The notes under the pieces were generated by a model, which was given only the letters and a program-made list of their open reading frames with translations, had not been told where the DNA came from and searched no databases. Made by a program: the position numbers and the translations under genes. Below, in pieces: positions 43,301 to 51,699 of a DNA stretch of 64,000 bases. Positions within the stretch are counted from its first letter, which is position 1, and each line of letters opens with the position of its first letter. Source of the stretch: Desulfovibrio porci (GTDB lineage Bacteria; Desulfobacterota; Desulfovibrionia; Desulfovibrionales; Desulfovibrionaceae); contig NZ_VUMH01000011.1 in NCBI RefSeq assembly GCF_009696265.1, forward strand, positions 1-64,000, in the 5' to 3' direction.

Positions 43301-44872
43301 ACGGAGGCGGCGGAAATTGCGCCGGAGTCCGCCGCGACGACGGAAGAAAAGCAGCCCGAAAAACCCGAAGAAAGCCATGCGGCCGCTGAAAGCGCGGACA
43401 GGGCGGCCGCCGTGCGGTACAAGGCCGAAACCGCGTCGGAACCCACGGAAAAAGCGGATCCGGCCGAGAGTCCTGCGCCCGCTGAAGAAAACCCGGAGGT
43501 TGCGGACACGCCGAAATCCGCCGTTGAGACGGACGCTTCCGCTCCCGTCACCACGCCCGAAACGGTTGAGGAAACAACACCCGTTGTGGACGAAACGCCC
43601 GCGCCGGAATCCGCTCCCGCGCAGGCGGCTACGCCGGAAGCGCCGCAAAATCCCACGGAGACGGAAACTGAAGCGCCCCGTAAACCGGCCTTCCAGCCCG
43701 TCACCTTTGCCGCGCGGCCAGGCGCGACCATTGTTCCCATCCGGAGTAAAACCGCGCCCAAGCCCGTGCCCGCTTCCGAAGTCAAACCGACCGCAACGGT
43801 CAGCGTCAGCGCCGCCTATACCAGCCCCAGCCTGAACGCGCCCGGTGAATGGGTGGGCGAACCCATGCCCATCGGCAGCCCCGCGCCTTCCCGTCCGCAG
43901 GAGCAAGACAAGGAAACCGCCCCCCGGCCGGAAAACCCGTCCCGGCAGAACATCTCTCAAAACACGGTACAGGGCACAGTGCGGCGCGGACCGCGCATCA
44001 CGTTCAGGCCCGCCCCGGCTCCGGCCAAGACCGCCGGCCGTCCGGACAGCGCGGAGGACACGCGAAAAAGCGTCTACACCAGCCCCGGCCTGCGCGCGCC
44101 CGGCGAGTGGGTGGGCGAACCCATGCCCGTTCCCAAAAAGACGGCTCCCGCCGCCCCGCAACCCGCACCCGCTGTTCAGCCGACGACGTCTTCCCCCGCC
44201 GCCTTCCGTGTGACGGAGGAAGCGCAAAAGCCCTTGGCCGCGCAGCCCGCGCCGGTTGCCGCGCCCGTGCCCACGCCGTCCGCGGACAATGACGCTCCGG
44301 CGAGTGAAAGCGGCCTGGGCGGCTCCATTATGGACTTTATCGCCGGCGCCGAACCCGTAAAAAAGGACACGCCGCCCCTGGCGACGCTTATCGCGGAAGT
44401 TTCCGGTCCCGCGCCTACCCCCGCGCCGACGCCTCTGACGAGCCCGGCGGAAGAATCCCGCCAGCCGGTCCACCCCGCACCGGCCAAAACGGCGCAGGAG
44501 GTGTCGCCGGATATCCGCCCGCCGGACGAACCCGCGCCGGTCGCCCCCACATCCGCGCCGACGTCCGCAGCCGTGCCGCAGCCTTCGCAACCGGGTCCGG
44601 ACAAGACCATCCTGCAACTGGTGGACCGTCTGGACGCGGCCATGGAGGACGCCCAACAGGCCTTCCTGAGCCGTCGCGGTCCGTTGGTGGGCGAGGCCGC
44701 CGGGCGCATTGCGGCGGAATCGGACGCTTTCGGCTTCCGGGTGCTGGCCCGCATGGCCCGTTGCGTGGAGCGGGCGGCCAAAGCCAACGACATGAACGCG
44801 CTCAAGGATCTGTTGCCCGAACTGGCCGTAGCGGTGGAACGCAACCGCATTGCGCTGACTCCGCGCAAGTAA
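40304..44872 (+). CDS. Degenerate hybrid histidine kinase (7TMR-DISM, pseudo-kinase, pseudo-receiver, pseudo-HPt)
   Basis: 1,522 residues. Signal peptide, a 7TMR-DISM-like periplasmic domain (about 45-190), seven transmembrane helices (about 195-375), then a DHp/HATPase-like region (about 450-665; 'VTDTGSGMP' is a recognisable G-box). The histidine of the DHp motif appears as Glu ('LLEDALRPPLDRL'). The receiver-like part (about 670-790) has 'LLLVAQGRLASPMAG' where the phospho-aspartate should be. A long Ala/Pro/Glu-rich region (about 800-1400) holds a repeated G-E-W-V-G-E-P-M-P element. The C-terminal helical part resembles HPt without its histidine. Probably a scaffold or sensor rather than a kinase. 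ATG at 40286 is an alternative start. Confidence 0.65.
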   Translation: MAYLLSGTARPQVLAVVFLLCAICLGWGGGSRAQTMLPAAPGAPSTPLLPYLDYLLDETGTLDVEEAAAPAKAGDYRPLALKDLPRESGVMWLRFTLAPLPEGTRPATLLLDMGESVPGMPLLYEPVANSLSGALEWRESAPAQRNVLLLPEAGKEAQTCYIRLDGLPGLWFAPMLRTPQNAAGNWGSLSRTAAILALGVVMLLCLLRSLSEKGQWRVWTALYVAVALGQGIMGMPASGSGHIGLGESGAVLAPGVALMLLPHVGRHLMRTRERSRALDIQLLLLSLPGAPLALLPLVPDFAWLTRYLDLWPLGTLLFVPTALGAWIMGLGGAKRFLLGCLLPPLFVAGGILGLDSSFGANLLASAPLWGTALSALIIAATRAPHDMAAEHPDADTAARNVQAEPDGTITLDQPLDDPNLRLVPPAPAAPAPPSGPDGSEDADTSAPSSLSERVAPGLLEDALRPPLDRLMREGAALGHCSLPPAVRQYAESMLGAARELSDIISNPRQSGRKRSATETAAPFNLQHLMREAHDAVAPAAENAGIGLAWYMPPHLSHLYEGEAGALKETLCLLLESAVRATRHGAVHFSVRRVPESANAGHLLFTVTDTGSGMPPQDRSSLALTRAWELAGAHKGFLGVECSPHGATIAFTLHLKCLERDENEIAPAERRQPLVLIAAESALDRQTLARMLESLPCRSSEARSLAEALQLHKGEAALLLVAQGRLASPMAGDMLRQFRTLADDADLPLFKALAITEDDKQWDQLADAGFTHALLEPVDSEALCQTVQEILEAAAAAEDTPDNADAAVAAPDSATTTGQDAAAANAAGSPVAAEAAKPAANAAGRPPLPDLFGSEDSHGGSPLKIPDLTALPDLLSFAESLRDPLVGAGEDKKTRKPEGGLFSGLPESDGPLPDMDLPPADAGLTPVSRPGAPKDPAPKPGDIPADLFVNPYAPNDLIMAAAPVATPDTDEDAPVSGAAMQAEFSAAAGLEGPVWGAESQTEAAEIAPESAATTEEKQPEKPEESHAAAESADRAAAVRYKAETASEPTEKADPAESPAPAEENPEVADTPKSAVETDASAPVTTPETVEETTPVVDETPAPESAPAQAATPEAPQNPTETETEAPRKPAFQPVTFAARPGATIVPIRSKTAPKPVPASEVKPTATVSVSAAYTSPSLNAPGEWVGEPMPIGSPAPSRPQEQDKETAPRPENPSRQNISQNTVQGTVRRGPRITFRPAPAPAKTAGRPDSAEDTRKSVYTSPGLRAPGEWVGEPMPVPKKTAPAAPQPAPAVQPTTSSPAAFRVTEEAQKPLAAQPAPVAAPVPTPSADNDAPASESGLGGSIMDFIAGAEPVKKDTPPLATLIAEVSGPAPTPAPTPLTSPAEESRQPVHPAPAKTAQEVSPDIRPPDEPAPVAPTSAPTSAAVPQPSQPGPDKTILQLVDRLDAAMEDAQQAFLSRRGPLVGEAAGRIAAESDAFGFRVLARMARCVERAAKANDMNALKDLLPELAVAVERNRIALTPRK

Positions 44873-45183
44873 ACAGCATTATCAGAACGATTTCAAAATG
44901 CACTTGCTCCGGCGGCTGCGCGAGCAGCCGCCCGCCACGAAGGCGCAAGCACATTTATTTGCGCTGTGAAGCGCCGAGGTGGGCGTCTTTAAACGTTAAG
45001 AACGTTAATCTGCTCCAGACGGTTTCCCGGCCCGTTCCGCATGGGAACGGGCCTTTTTCATCTCTCATAAGCGACGTTTACCCCGTTTCAGCCGGGACAG
45101 AGGCTTGCGCAAAGCGCGCCGACATGCGAAAATAAGACCGCCCCGTCAGGAATATCGCCACTGTGGGCAGACAAGGAGTAAGC
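44873..45183. other. Intergenic region with terminator
   Basis: 311 bases. A hairpin without T-run (GGCGGCTGC / GCAGCCGCC, 44911-44932) and a repeated ACGTTAA pair (44994-45007) precede the terminator at 45030-45058. No gene seen. Confidence 0.5.
45030..45058 (+). terminator. Rho-independent terminator
   Basis: GCCCGTTCC / GGAACGGGC stem followed by CTTTTT, downstream of the pseudo-kinase gene. Confidence 0.8.
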
Positions 45184-45606
45184 ATGTACAAAAAAATTCT
45201 TCTGCCGGTGAGCGGCAAAAGCCACGGCCAACGCGCCCAAAAAGCGCTCAAACACGCTATGGGCCTTTGTTCCGGCGAGATCATCCTGCTGCACGTTACC
45301 GAACCGCTGCCGCAGATCGTGGGCGGCGAAGCCCATGCCGAGCTCAAGCGCGAGGAAGCCGCCAAAGGTCTGACCCTGCTCTGCCCGCCCATCGAAACGC
45401 TGGAAAAGGCCGGGATCAGCTTCCACACCCGCGTGGAAGAAGGCACCCCGGCTGAAACCATCGTGCGCGTGGCCCATGAGGAAAGCGCGGACCTGATCGT
45501 CATGTTCACCGACGGCCGCGACGGCCTGAGCGACATGCTGATCGGTTCCATTACCGAACGCGTGCTGCGCAATACGGATGTCACCCTCCTGGCCGTGCGT
45601 CACTAG
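45184..45606 (+). CDS. Universal stress protein (UspA family)
   Basis: 140 residues. The UspA fold is visible: 'MYKKILLPVSGKSHGQRAQKALKHA' start, 'GEIILLHVTEP' strand, and the C-terminal nucleotide-loop region 'SADLIVMFTDGRDGLSDMLIGSITERVLRNTDVTLLAVR'. The usual G-x-x-G-x(9)-G-S/T loop is only partly kept (D-G-R-D-G...G-S-I-T), so ATP binding is uncertain. ATG at 45184 has AAGGAG. Single gene. Confidence 0.88.
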   Translation: MYKKILLPVSGKSHGQRAQKALKHAMGLCSGEIILLHVTEPLPQIVGGEAHAELKREEAAKGLTLLCPPIETLEKAGISFHTRVEEGTPAETIVRVAHEESADLIVMFTDGRDGLSDMLIGSITERVLRNTDVTLLAVRH

Positions 45607-45759
45607 ACAATGCGATATGAATGAACGGCCCTGTTCATTCACGGAATGCTCCGGAAATATGACTTGTACTGAGACGGCGTCGCATGGGCGGCGGGATTGC
45701 GGTTGTTGCGCGGCCCGGCCCGCCGCCCGCGCTGACGGCGTGACGTCGGTGTTTGCCCC

Positions 45760-47175
45760 GTGATGCTCTTGCTGGAAACGCTGGGCCTGCTGGCGGCCCA
45801 CATCCTTTCCTGGGTGGCGGTCTGTCATGCCCTGCTGACCAAGCGCGATCCGCGCTCGGCCTTGGGCTGGACCGCCACGTCCCTGTTGCTGCCCGTGCTG
45901 GGGCCGCTGCTCTACGTGCTCTTCGGCATCAGCCGGGCTCAGAGCCGGGCCGAAAAAATCATGCGGCAGCGGGCCGCCCAGGAGCCGGAATACGCTCATC
46001 CGGCCTGCCCCGCGGAACCGCCCGAACAGGTGCCGGAAAATATCGTCCGCATGGCGCATCTGGGCCGCAACCTGACGGATCAGCACCTCTGCGGCGGCAA
46101 CACGCTCAGCCCCCTGCGCAACGGCGACGAGGCCTACCCGGCCATGCTGGAAGCCATTGCGGCGGCGCGCAACCATGTTTTTCTGGCCACCTACATCTTT
46201 AACGCCGGACATACAGGCACGGCCTTTACCGAAGCCCTGGCCGCCGCCGCCGCGCGCGGCGTGGACGTCCGCGTGCTGGTGGACGGCATCGGCACGCTCT
46301 ATTCCTGGCGCAAACCCTGGAAAAAACTCGCGGCCCGGGGCATCAAGGTGGCGCTGTTCCTGCCGCCCAAGCTTTTCCCGCCCAATCTGAGCATCAATCT
46401 GCGCAACCACCGCAAAGTCCTGGTCTGTGACGACATCGGCTTTACCGGCGGCATGAACATTTCCGACGACAATATCCAAAGCGGCCGGAAAAGTTGCGTG
46501 CAGGACGTGCACTTCCGCTGTCTGGGGCCCATCGTCAACCAGTTGCGGCGCGCCTTTCTGCTCAACTGGGGCTTTTGCACCGGCGAATACACGCCGCTGC
46601 CGCCGGGTTCCGGCCAGATCAGAGGCGAAAGCCACTGCCGCATCGTCATGGACGGCCCCGGCAACGATGCGGACATGCTCAATGACCTCTTCTGCGGGGC
46701 TGTCAACACGGCCCGGCGTAGCGTGCGGATCATGACCCCGTATTTTCTGCCCACGCACGACCTCATGGGCAGTCTGCGCTCGGCGGGCCAACGCGGCGTG
46801 GACGTGCGCGTGGTGCTTCCGGCCAAAAACAATCTGCCCTATGTGCACTGGGCCACCTTCCGCCTGCTGCCGACCCTGCTCAACGCCGGCGTGCGGGTCT
46901 GGTATCAGCCACCGCCCTTCGCTCACACCAAACTGCTCGCCGTGGACGGCTATTACAGCCAGATCGGCTCGGCCAATCTGGACGCACGCAGCCTGCGCCT
47001 GAACTTCGAACTGAATATGGAAGTTTTTGATCCGGCTTTCCACGGCCTGCTGGCCGGGCATATCGACGACGCCATCAGCCGCAGCCGCGAAATCACCCTT
47101 GCGGACCTGGAACGCCAATCCCTGCCGGTCAAGTTGCGCAACGCGGCCTGCTGGATCTTTTCGCCCTATCTGTAG
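45760..47175 (+). CDS. cls: Cardiolipin synthase (phospholipase D family)
   Basis: 471 residues. Two N-terminal membrane helices, then two PLD domains with complete HKD motifs: 'NHRKVLVCDD...GGMN' near residue 217 and 'AHTKLLAVDG...GSANLD' near residue 388. It condenses phosphatidylglycerol into cardiolipin in the inner membrane. GTG at 45760 and ATG at 45763 are adjacent possible starts, with no strong ribosome site. The preceding 150 bases hold a TGAATGAAC / GTTCATTCA hairpin. Convergent with glmS. Confidence 0.9.
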   Translation: MMLLLETLGLLAAHILSWVAVCHALLTKRDPRSALGWTATSLLLPVLGPLLYVLFGISRAQSRAEKIMRQRAAQEPEYAHPACPAEPPEQVPENIVRMAHLGRNLTDQHLCGGNTLSPLRNGDEAYPAMLEAIAAARNHVFLATYIFNAGHTGTAFTEALAAAAARGVDVRVLVDGIGTLYSWRKPWKKLAARGIKVALFLPPKLFPPNLSINLRNHRKVLVCDDIGFTGGMNISDDNIQSGRKSCVQDVHFRCLGPIVNQLRRAFLLNWGFCTGEYTPLPPGSGQIRGESHCRIVMDGPGNDADMLNDLFCGAVNTARRSVRIMTPYFLPTHDLMGSLRSAGQRGVDVRVVLPAKNNLPYVHWATFRLLPTLLNAGVRVWYQPPPFAHTKLLAVDGYYSQIGSANLDARSLRLNFELNMEVFDPAFHGLLAGHIDDAISRSREITLADLERQSLPVKLRNAACWIFSPYL

Positions 47176-47229
47176 CGGCGTTGCCCGCGCCCCACCGGGG
47201 AGATAATCTCCCCCTGACCCCCTTATTTT

Positions 47230-47270
47230 GATGTAACAGGCCGTCGGCAATGCCGACGGCCTGTTACATC
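47230..47270. terminator. 41-base palindrome between cls and glmS
   Basis: Perfect inverted arms of 20 bases around one A (arms begin GATGTAACAGG and end CCTGTTACATC). A T-rich stretch lies on the cls side (47222-47229) and an A-run on the other, so it can act as a bidirectional terminator for the convergent genes. Confidence 0.65.
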
Positions 47271-47347
47271 ATGAATAAAAAATGGGGAGGAAGATGGGGG
47301 AGGAGAGCCTTTTCCAAAAGGCGCCCCTCCCCCATAAAAACCGTTTT

Positions 47348-49174
47348 TTATTCCACAGTGACGCTTTTCGCCAGATTGCGCGGCTGGTCCACATCCTTGC
47401 CCAGATAGTCCGCGGTTTCATAGCTGAAAAGCTGGAGCGCGGGCAGAGCCACAAAACCGGCCAGAGGCGCGGGCAGGGCCGGGATAATCCAGGGATCGTC
47501 CACCGCCAGATCCAGGCCCGGATTGGTCAGGGCGATGACCTTGCCCTGGCGGGCCTGCACTTCCACGATATTGGACTTGACCTTGGGGAACAGCGCGTCG
47601 TCCAGAGCAAGGGCGAAGGTGGGAAAGGCCGGATCAATGAGGGCGATGGGACCGTGCTTCATTTCGCCCGCGGCATAGCCCTCGGCGTGGATGTAGGACA
47701 GCTCCTTGAGCTTGAGCGCCCCTTCCAGGGCCAGGGGGTAACAGTGCCCGCGCCCGAGATAAAAGAAATTGCGGGCCTGGGCGTACTTGCGCGAAAGTTC
47801 GCGGGCCTTGTCGTGCATGGCCGGCAAATGGGCGTCAAGCAGGGCGGGCAGGGATTCCAGCAGGCCGATGAGCTCACGCCGCCGCGCCTCGGGCAGAATG
47901 TCCCGGCGGCCGCCCCAGTACAGAGCCATGAGGGCCAGTGTGAGCATCTGGCTGCACATGGCCTTGGTGGAGGCCACGCTGATTTCCGGCCCGGCCTGGG
48001 TGTAGATCACGGCCGAGGCCTCGCGCGCGATGGACGAACCCACCACGTTGCAGAGGCCCAGCACAGCCACGCCGCGCTCGCGGGCGATACGCAGGGCCGC
48101 CAGGGTATCGGCGGTTTCGCCGCTCTGGCTGATGACCAGGACCATATCCTCCTTATCCAGAAGCAGACTGTCGCGGTAGCGGAACTCCGAGGCGATCTCC
48201 ACCTGCACCGGCACCCCGGCCCAGTGCTCCAGCAGATGCCTACCCCAGAGCCCGGAATGATAGGAAGTGCCGCAAGCCACGATATGCAGGCGGCGCGGCA
48301 CGGGCAGGGCGTCCAGTTCCGGCAGCAGGGCCGCGTCGCGCGTGGCGGTGATCCGGCCGGTCAGGCCGTCGGTGATCACGCGCGGCTGCTCGAAAATCTC
48401 CTTGAGCATGAAATGGCGATAGCCGCCCTTTTGCGCGGCCTGCATGTCCCACTGGATGGTCTGCACCTCGTGCTCCACCGGAGACAGATCCGACAGACGC
48501 AGGATTTCATAGCGCGTGGCCGTGGCCCGCACCACTTCGCCGTCCTCCAGAAAGACCACCTGCCGGGTATAGGGCAGAAAGGCCGGGATGTCCGAGGCCA
48601 CGAAGTTCTCGCCCGTGCCCTGACCGAAAATCAGCGGCGCGGACATGCGCGCGGCATAGATGGTTTCCGGCTCGGCGCGGTCCATGAGGCAGACCGCGTA
48701 GGCCCCGTGGGCCTCGCGCAGGGCCGCCGCGAAGGCGTGCAGCAGATCCGGCTCGCTCTTGCGGCGCTCGGCGATGAGGTTGACCAGCACCTCGGTGTCG
48801 GTCTCGGAATGGAAGACATAGCCCCTGGCCGTGAGTTCGGCCTTGATTTCCTGGTAATTCTCAATGATGCCGTTATGCACCAGAGCCAGGGAACCGTCGT
48901 TGCTCAGATGGGGATGGGCGTTGCGCTCCGCGGGCACGCCGTGCGTGGCCCAGCGGGTGTGGCCCATGGCGCAGGTGGCCGTGGAGACCGGCTCCTGAGC
49001 CAGCTTTTCCTCCAGGGCCGCCAGTTTGCCCTTGGCACGCACCACGCGCAGGCCGCCCTGGCGCACAAAGGCCACACCGGCGGAATCATAGCCCCGGTAT
49101 TCCAGACGGCGCAAACCCTCCACCACCACGGGCACGGCGGGCCGATGGCCCGCATAACCGATAATCCCGCACAT
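47348..49174 (-). CDS. glmS: Glutamine-fructose-6-phosphate aminotransferase (isomerizing)
   Basis: 608 residues, full length. Cys2 ('MCGIIGYAG') is the glutaminase nucleophile, with 'HTRWATHG' and 'HNGIIENY' in the N-terminal Ntn domain. Two SIS domains follow ('CGTSYHSGLWG', 'VISQSGETADTLAALR', 'EGALKLKELSYIHAEGYAAGEMKHGPIALID'), ending D-Q-P-R-N-L-A-K-S-V-T-V-E as usual. It makes glucosamine-6-phosphate for peptidoglycan and LPS. No glmS ribozyme was looked for successfully in the short 5' region. Confidence 0.96.
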   Translation of the reverse strand: MCGIIGYAGHRPAVPVVVEGLRRLEYRGYDSAGVAFVRQGGLRVVRAKGKLAALEEKLAQEPVSTATCAMGHTRWATHGVPAERNAHPHLSNDGSLALVHNGIIENYQEIKAELTARGYVFHSETDTEVLVNLIAERRKSEPDLLHAFAAALREAHGAYAVCLMDRAEPETIYAARMSAPLIFGQGTGENFVASDIPAFLPYTRQVVFLEDGEVVRATATRYEILRLSDLSPVEHEVQTIQWDMQAAQKGGYRHFMLKEIFEQPRVITDGLTGRITATRDAALLPELDALPVPRRLHIVACGTSYHSGLWGRHLLEHWAGVPVQVEIASEFRYRDSLLLDKEDMVLVISQSGETADTLAALRIARERGVAVLGLCNVVGSSIAREASAVIYTQAGPEISVASTKAMCSQMLTLALMALYWGGRRDILPEARRRELIGLLESLPALLDAHLPAMHDKARELSRKYAQARNFFYLGRGHCYPLALEGALKLKELSYIHAEGYAAGEMKHGPIALIDPAFPTFALALDDALFPKVKSNIVEVQARQGKVIALTNPGLDLAVDDPWIIPALPAPLAGFVALPALQLFSYETADYLGKDVDQPRNLAKSVTVE

Positions 49175-49338
49175 ATTCCGCTTCTCCCGGCAAAGCCCCG
49201 CACATGGCGGGGGCGTTTATGCATTGAAAAGCCGGGCACGCCTCAGGACTGTACATTCCGGTACAACCCGGGCCGTGCCCGGCGCGCAGCCCGGGAACCG
49301 CCGGTTTTGCCGGCGGCCCGGCTCAAACGTGGGACACG

Positions 49339-51261
49339 CTACATATTCACGCGGTCCACAATGTTCGTATTCAGCACTTCCACCTTGGCCTTGGAAGCCA
49401 GGTTCTGCATGAAAAGCTGATACAGGCCGTCCACCCGTTCGCGGGAAACGCCGTTGGCCATCAGATCGCGCACGGTGTTCCATTCCTGCGGATCAGGCGG
49501 CTGCACGGCGGCCACGCGGCAGAGCAGCGCGCCCGGTCCCTCGCTTTTGCCGTCCACGGCATAGGCCGCGGGCAGCCAGGTCCCGGGACGGGCGGCGAAG
49601 ACGGCCTCGGACAGGGCCGCGTCGGGCGCGAAATCCGCCAGATTGCCGCCACGCTCCATGGCCGGAGCGGTCTTAATGTCCAGACCCGCTTTCAGCGCTT
49701 CGGGCAGAGGACCGCCCTTCAATTCCTTACGGCGGGCCGCGGCGCTTTCCATGGCGGCCTTGAGGGCTTTTTCGGCGGTCAGTTTGGCCACAATGGCCTC
49801 CTTCACCGCGCTGAGCGGCCGGGTGGAGGCGGGTTCGGATTTGATCACCCTGGCCACCAGATATTTGTCCCCGGCCTCCAGGGCCGTATCCACGGGCGCG
49901 CCCGGAGCCGTGGCAATGAGGGTGGCGGCCCCGCCGGAAGTCACGCCCAGCGTCCGCTCCAGTTCGCTCTGGCTGAGCAGCCCGCTCTGTTCGGCCTTCA
50001 GGCCGAAGCGGGCCGCGCTTTCGGCCAGGGGCTTGCCCAGAATGTTGTCTTCAATCAGGCTGTCCAGCACGTCATGCAGCCTGTCCGCGCCCTGCTCCTG
50101 CGCCAGGCCCTGGCGCGCCTCCTGAAGCGCGTCCTTGAAGGGTTTGAGGCCGCCGGGCTTTTTCGCCTCCACCTTGATGATATGCAGGCCGAAGGGGCTG
50201 CGCACCGGCCCGGAAACCTGTCCGGCCTCCAGTGCGAAGGCCGCGTCTTCAAAGGGCTTCACGGTCTTGCCGCGCGCGATCCAGCCCAGCTCGCCGCCGG
50301 GACCGGCCGCATTGGGGCCGTTATGAGCGTCGGCCACGGCCGCGAAATCCTTGCCGCTCTTGAGTTCGGCCTGAATCTTCGCCACGTCCTCGCGGGCCTT
50401 TTTCTCCGCGTCGGCCGGAGCGTTTTCAGCCAGAGGCACCAGAATATGCGCGGCCTTGACCTGCGCCTGTTCTTCAAAGCGGCTCTTGTTGGCCTCGTAC
50501 CACTTTTGCGCATCCGCCTCGCTGACGCTTTCCGGCCTGACCAGGGTTTCGGGCGACACGCTCACGTACGCCACGTCCACCTTGGGCGGAATGGCGAAAT
50601 CCTGCTTGTGGGCGTCATAATAGGCCGTGACGTCCTGATCCGTCACCTTGACCTCGTCGGCGAATTTTTTGGCCGGAATGAAAAAATAGTCCACCACGCG
50701 CCGTTCCCGCAGGAAATTGTAACGGTTTTGCGCTTCATCCGGGTCCACCCAGACCGGCGCGGTAATCAGGGTAAAGATTTTTTCGCGCAGGAGCTGGTCG
50801 CTCATGTCTTTTTCATACTGGGCGGGGCTGATCCGCTGGGCGGCCAGCACGCGGGTATAGGCTTCAGGGTCGAAACGGCCCTGGGCGTCCTGAAAGGCCT
50901 TGATCCCGCCCACGGCCTGCCGCAGCTCCAGCGGCGTCACGCTGATGCCCGCGCGCGCGGCTTCCTGGGTCAGCAGGGTCTGCTGAATCAGCTCGCGCAG
51001 CACCTGACGACCCAGATGCTGCTCCTTGAGCTGCTCGCGGGTGATGCCGGGATTATTGCGCAGCACCGATTCCTCCGCATTGCGGTAGGCCTGCTCGAAC
51101 TGCTGGACCAGGATGGGGTCGCCGTTGACGATGGCCACCACATTGACCGAATCCCTGTCATTGAAGCTGCCGACGCCCCAGAAGACAAAGACCAGGATGA
51201 TGACGCCGAAGGCCACTTTGACGCCGAAAGACTGTGCGTTGGAACGGATATAATCGAGCAT
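49339..51261 (-). CDS. ppiD: Periplasmic peptidyl-prolyl isomerase PpiD/SurA-N type
   Basis: 640 residues. 'MLDYIRSNAQSFGVKVAFGVIILVFVFWGVGSF' is the PpiD-type N-terminal anchor. SurA_N/SurA_N_3 regions cover about 40-230, a parvulin domain about 265-365 ('VKAAHILVPLAENAPADAEKKA', 'GGELGWIARGKTVKPFEDAAFALEAGQVSGPVRSPFGLHIIKVE'), and a C-terminal rotamase-like part follows. It assists folding of exported proteins at the inner membrane. A strong sigma70 promoter lies about 80-105 bases upstream. Confidence 0.92.
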   Translation of the reverse strand: MLDYIRSNAQSFGVKVAFGVIILVFVFWGVGSFNDRDSVNVVAIVNGDPILVQQFEQAYRNAEESVLRNNPGITREQLKEQHLGRQVLRELIQQTLLTQEAARAGISVTPLELRQAVGGIKAFQDAQGRFDPEAYTRVLAAQRISPAQYEKDMSDQLLREKIFTLITAPVWVDPDEAQNRYNFLRERRVVDYFFIPAKKFADEVKVTDQDVTAYYDAHKQDFAIPPKVDVAYVSVSPETLVRPESVSEADAQKWYEANKSRFEEQAQVKAAHILVPLAENAPADAEKKAREDVAKIQAELKSGKDFAAVADAHNGPNAAGPGGELGWIARGKTVKPFEDAAFALEAGQVSGPVRSPFGLHIIKVEAKKPGGLKPFKDALQEARQGLAQEQGADRLHDVLDSLIEDNILGKPLAESAARFGLKAEQSGLLSQSELERTLGVTSGGAATLIATAPGAPVDTALEAGDKYLVARVIKSEPASTRPLSAVKEAIVAKLTAEKALKAAMESAAARRKELKGGPLPEALKAGLDIKTAPAMERGGNLADFAPDAALSEAVFAARPGTWLPAAYAVDGKSEGPGALLCRVAAVQPPDPQEWNTVRDLMANGVSRERVDGLYQLFMQNLASKAKVEVLNTNIVDRVNM

Positions 51262-51338
51262 GCGTACTCCGGAATGCCGAATTGTCCTCCCGCTTCCGGC
51301 GGAAGCCGCCGGGAACAGGGGCGCTGACAGAAGCGGAA

Positions 51339-51367
51339 AGTATAAGCGCCTTTGCGCGGAAACTCAA
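51339..51367 (-). promoter_or_regulatory. Sigma70 promoter of ppiD
   Basis: Minus strand: TTGAGT - 17 bases - TATACT, 78 bases from the ppiD ATG. Confidence 0.7.
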
Positions 51368-51699
51368 GAAAAGGTACGGCCGTGCCCAGGGAGGACGCAT
51401 CTAATTTCAGTTTTGCCGACCCCTTATTTGTCGTGATTATCCGTCAAAACCAGCCTTGCCGGCGCCGAAAAATCTTAGTTTTTAGCATTCTCCCGACACC
51501 AGCCATCCGCCTGCGCTTTGCTCCGGCGGAGAAAAGGTGGCTTTGCCCCTTTTTGTCTGTCTCTCGGGCTGTCGAATCAATAAATAAGATTTTTTAGATG
51601 CGTCTTGCGGCTTATTTTCCTGGCCCCCCGCGAACATCACCGGCACAGCCGGAAGATAAACCGGAGCCGGGATGCGGAAAGGCCGCAAAAGGCGCGCGG
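51368..51699. other. Intergenic region between ppiD and the enhancer-binding protein gene
   Basis: No gene supported. Short frames here are in conflict with each other and have no ribosome sites. A small GC hairpin (GCGGAAAGGCCGC) just past the regulator stop near 51675-51690 may contribute to termination. Confidence 0.45.

Noticed and set aside
40394..44656. Two long minus-strand frames (826 and 591 codons)
   Set aside because: Antisense to the pseudo-kinase gene. Composition is low-complexity Gly/Arg/Gln and there are no ribosome sites or domains.
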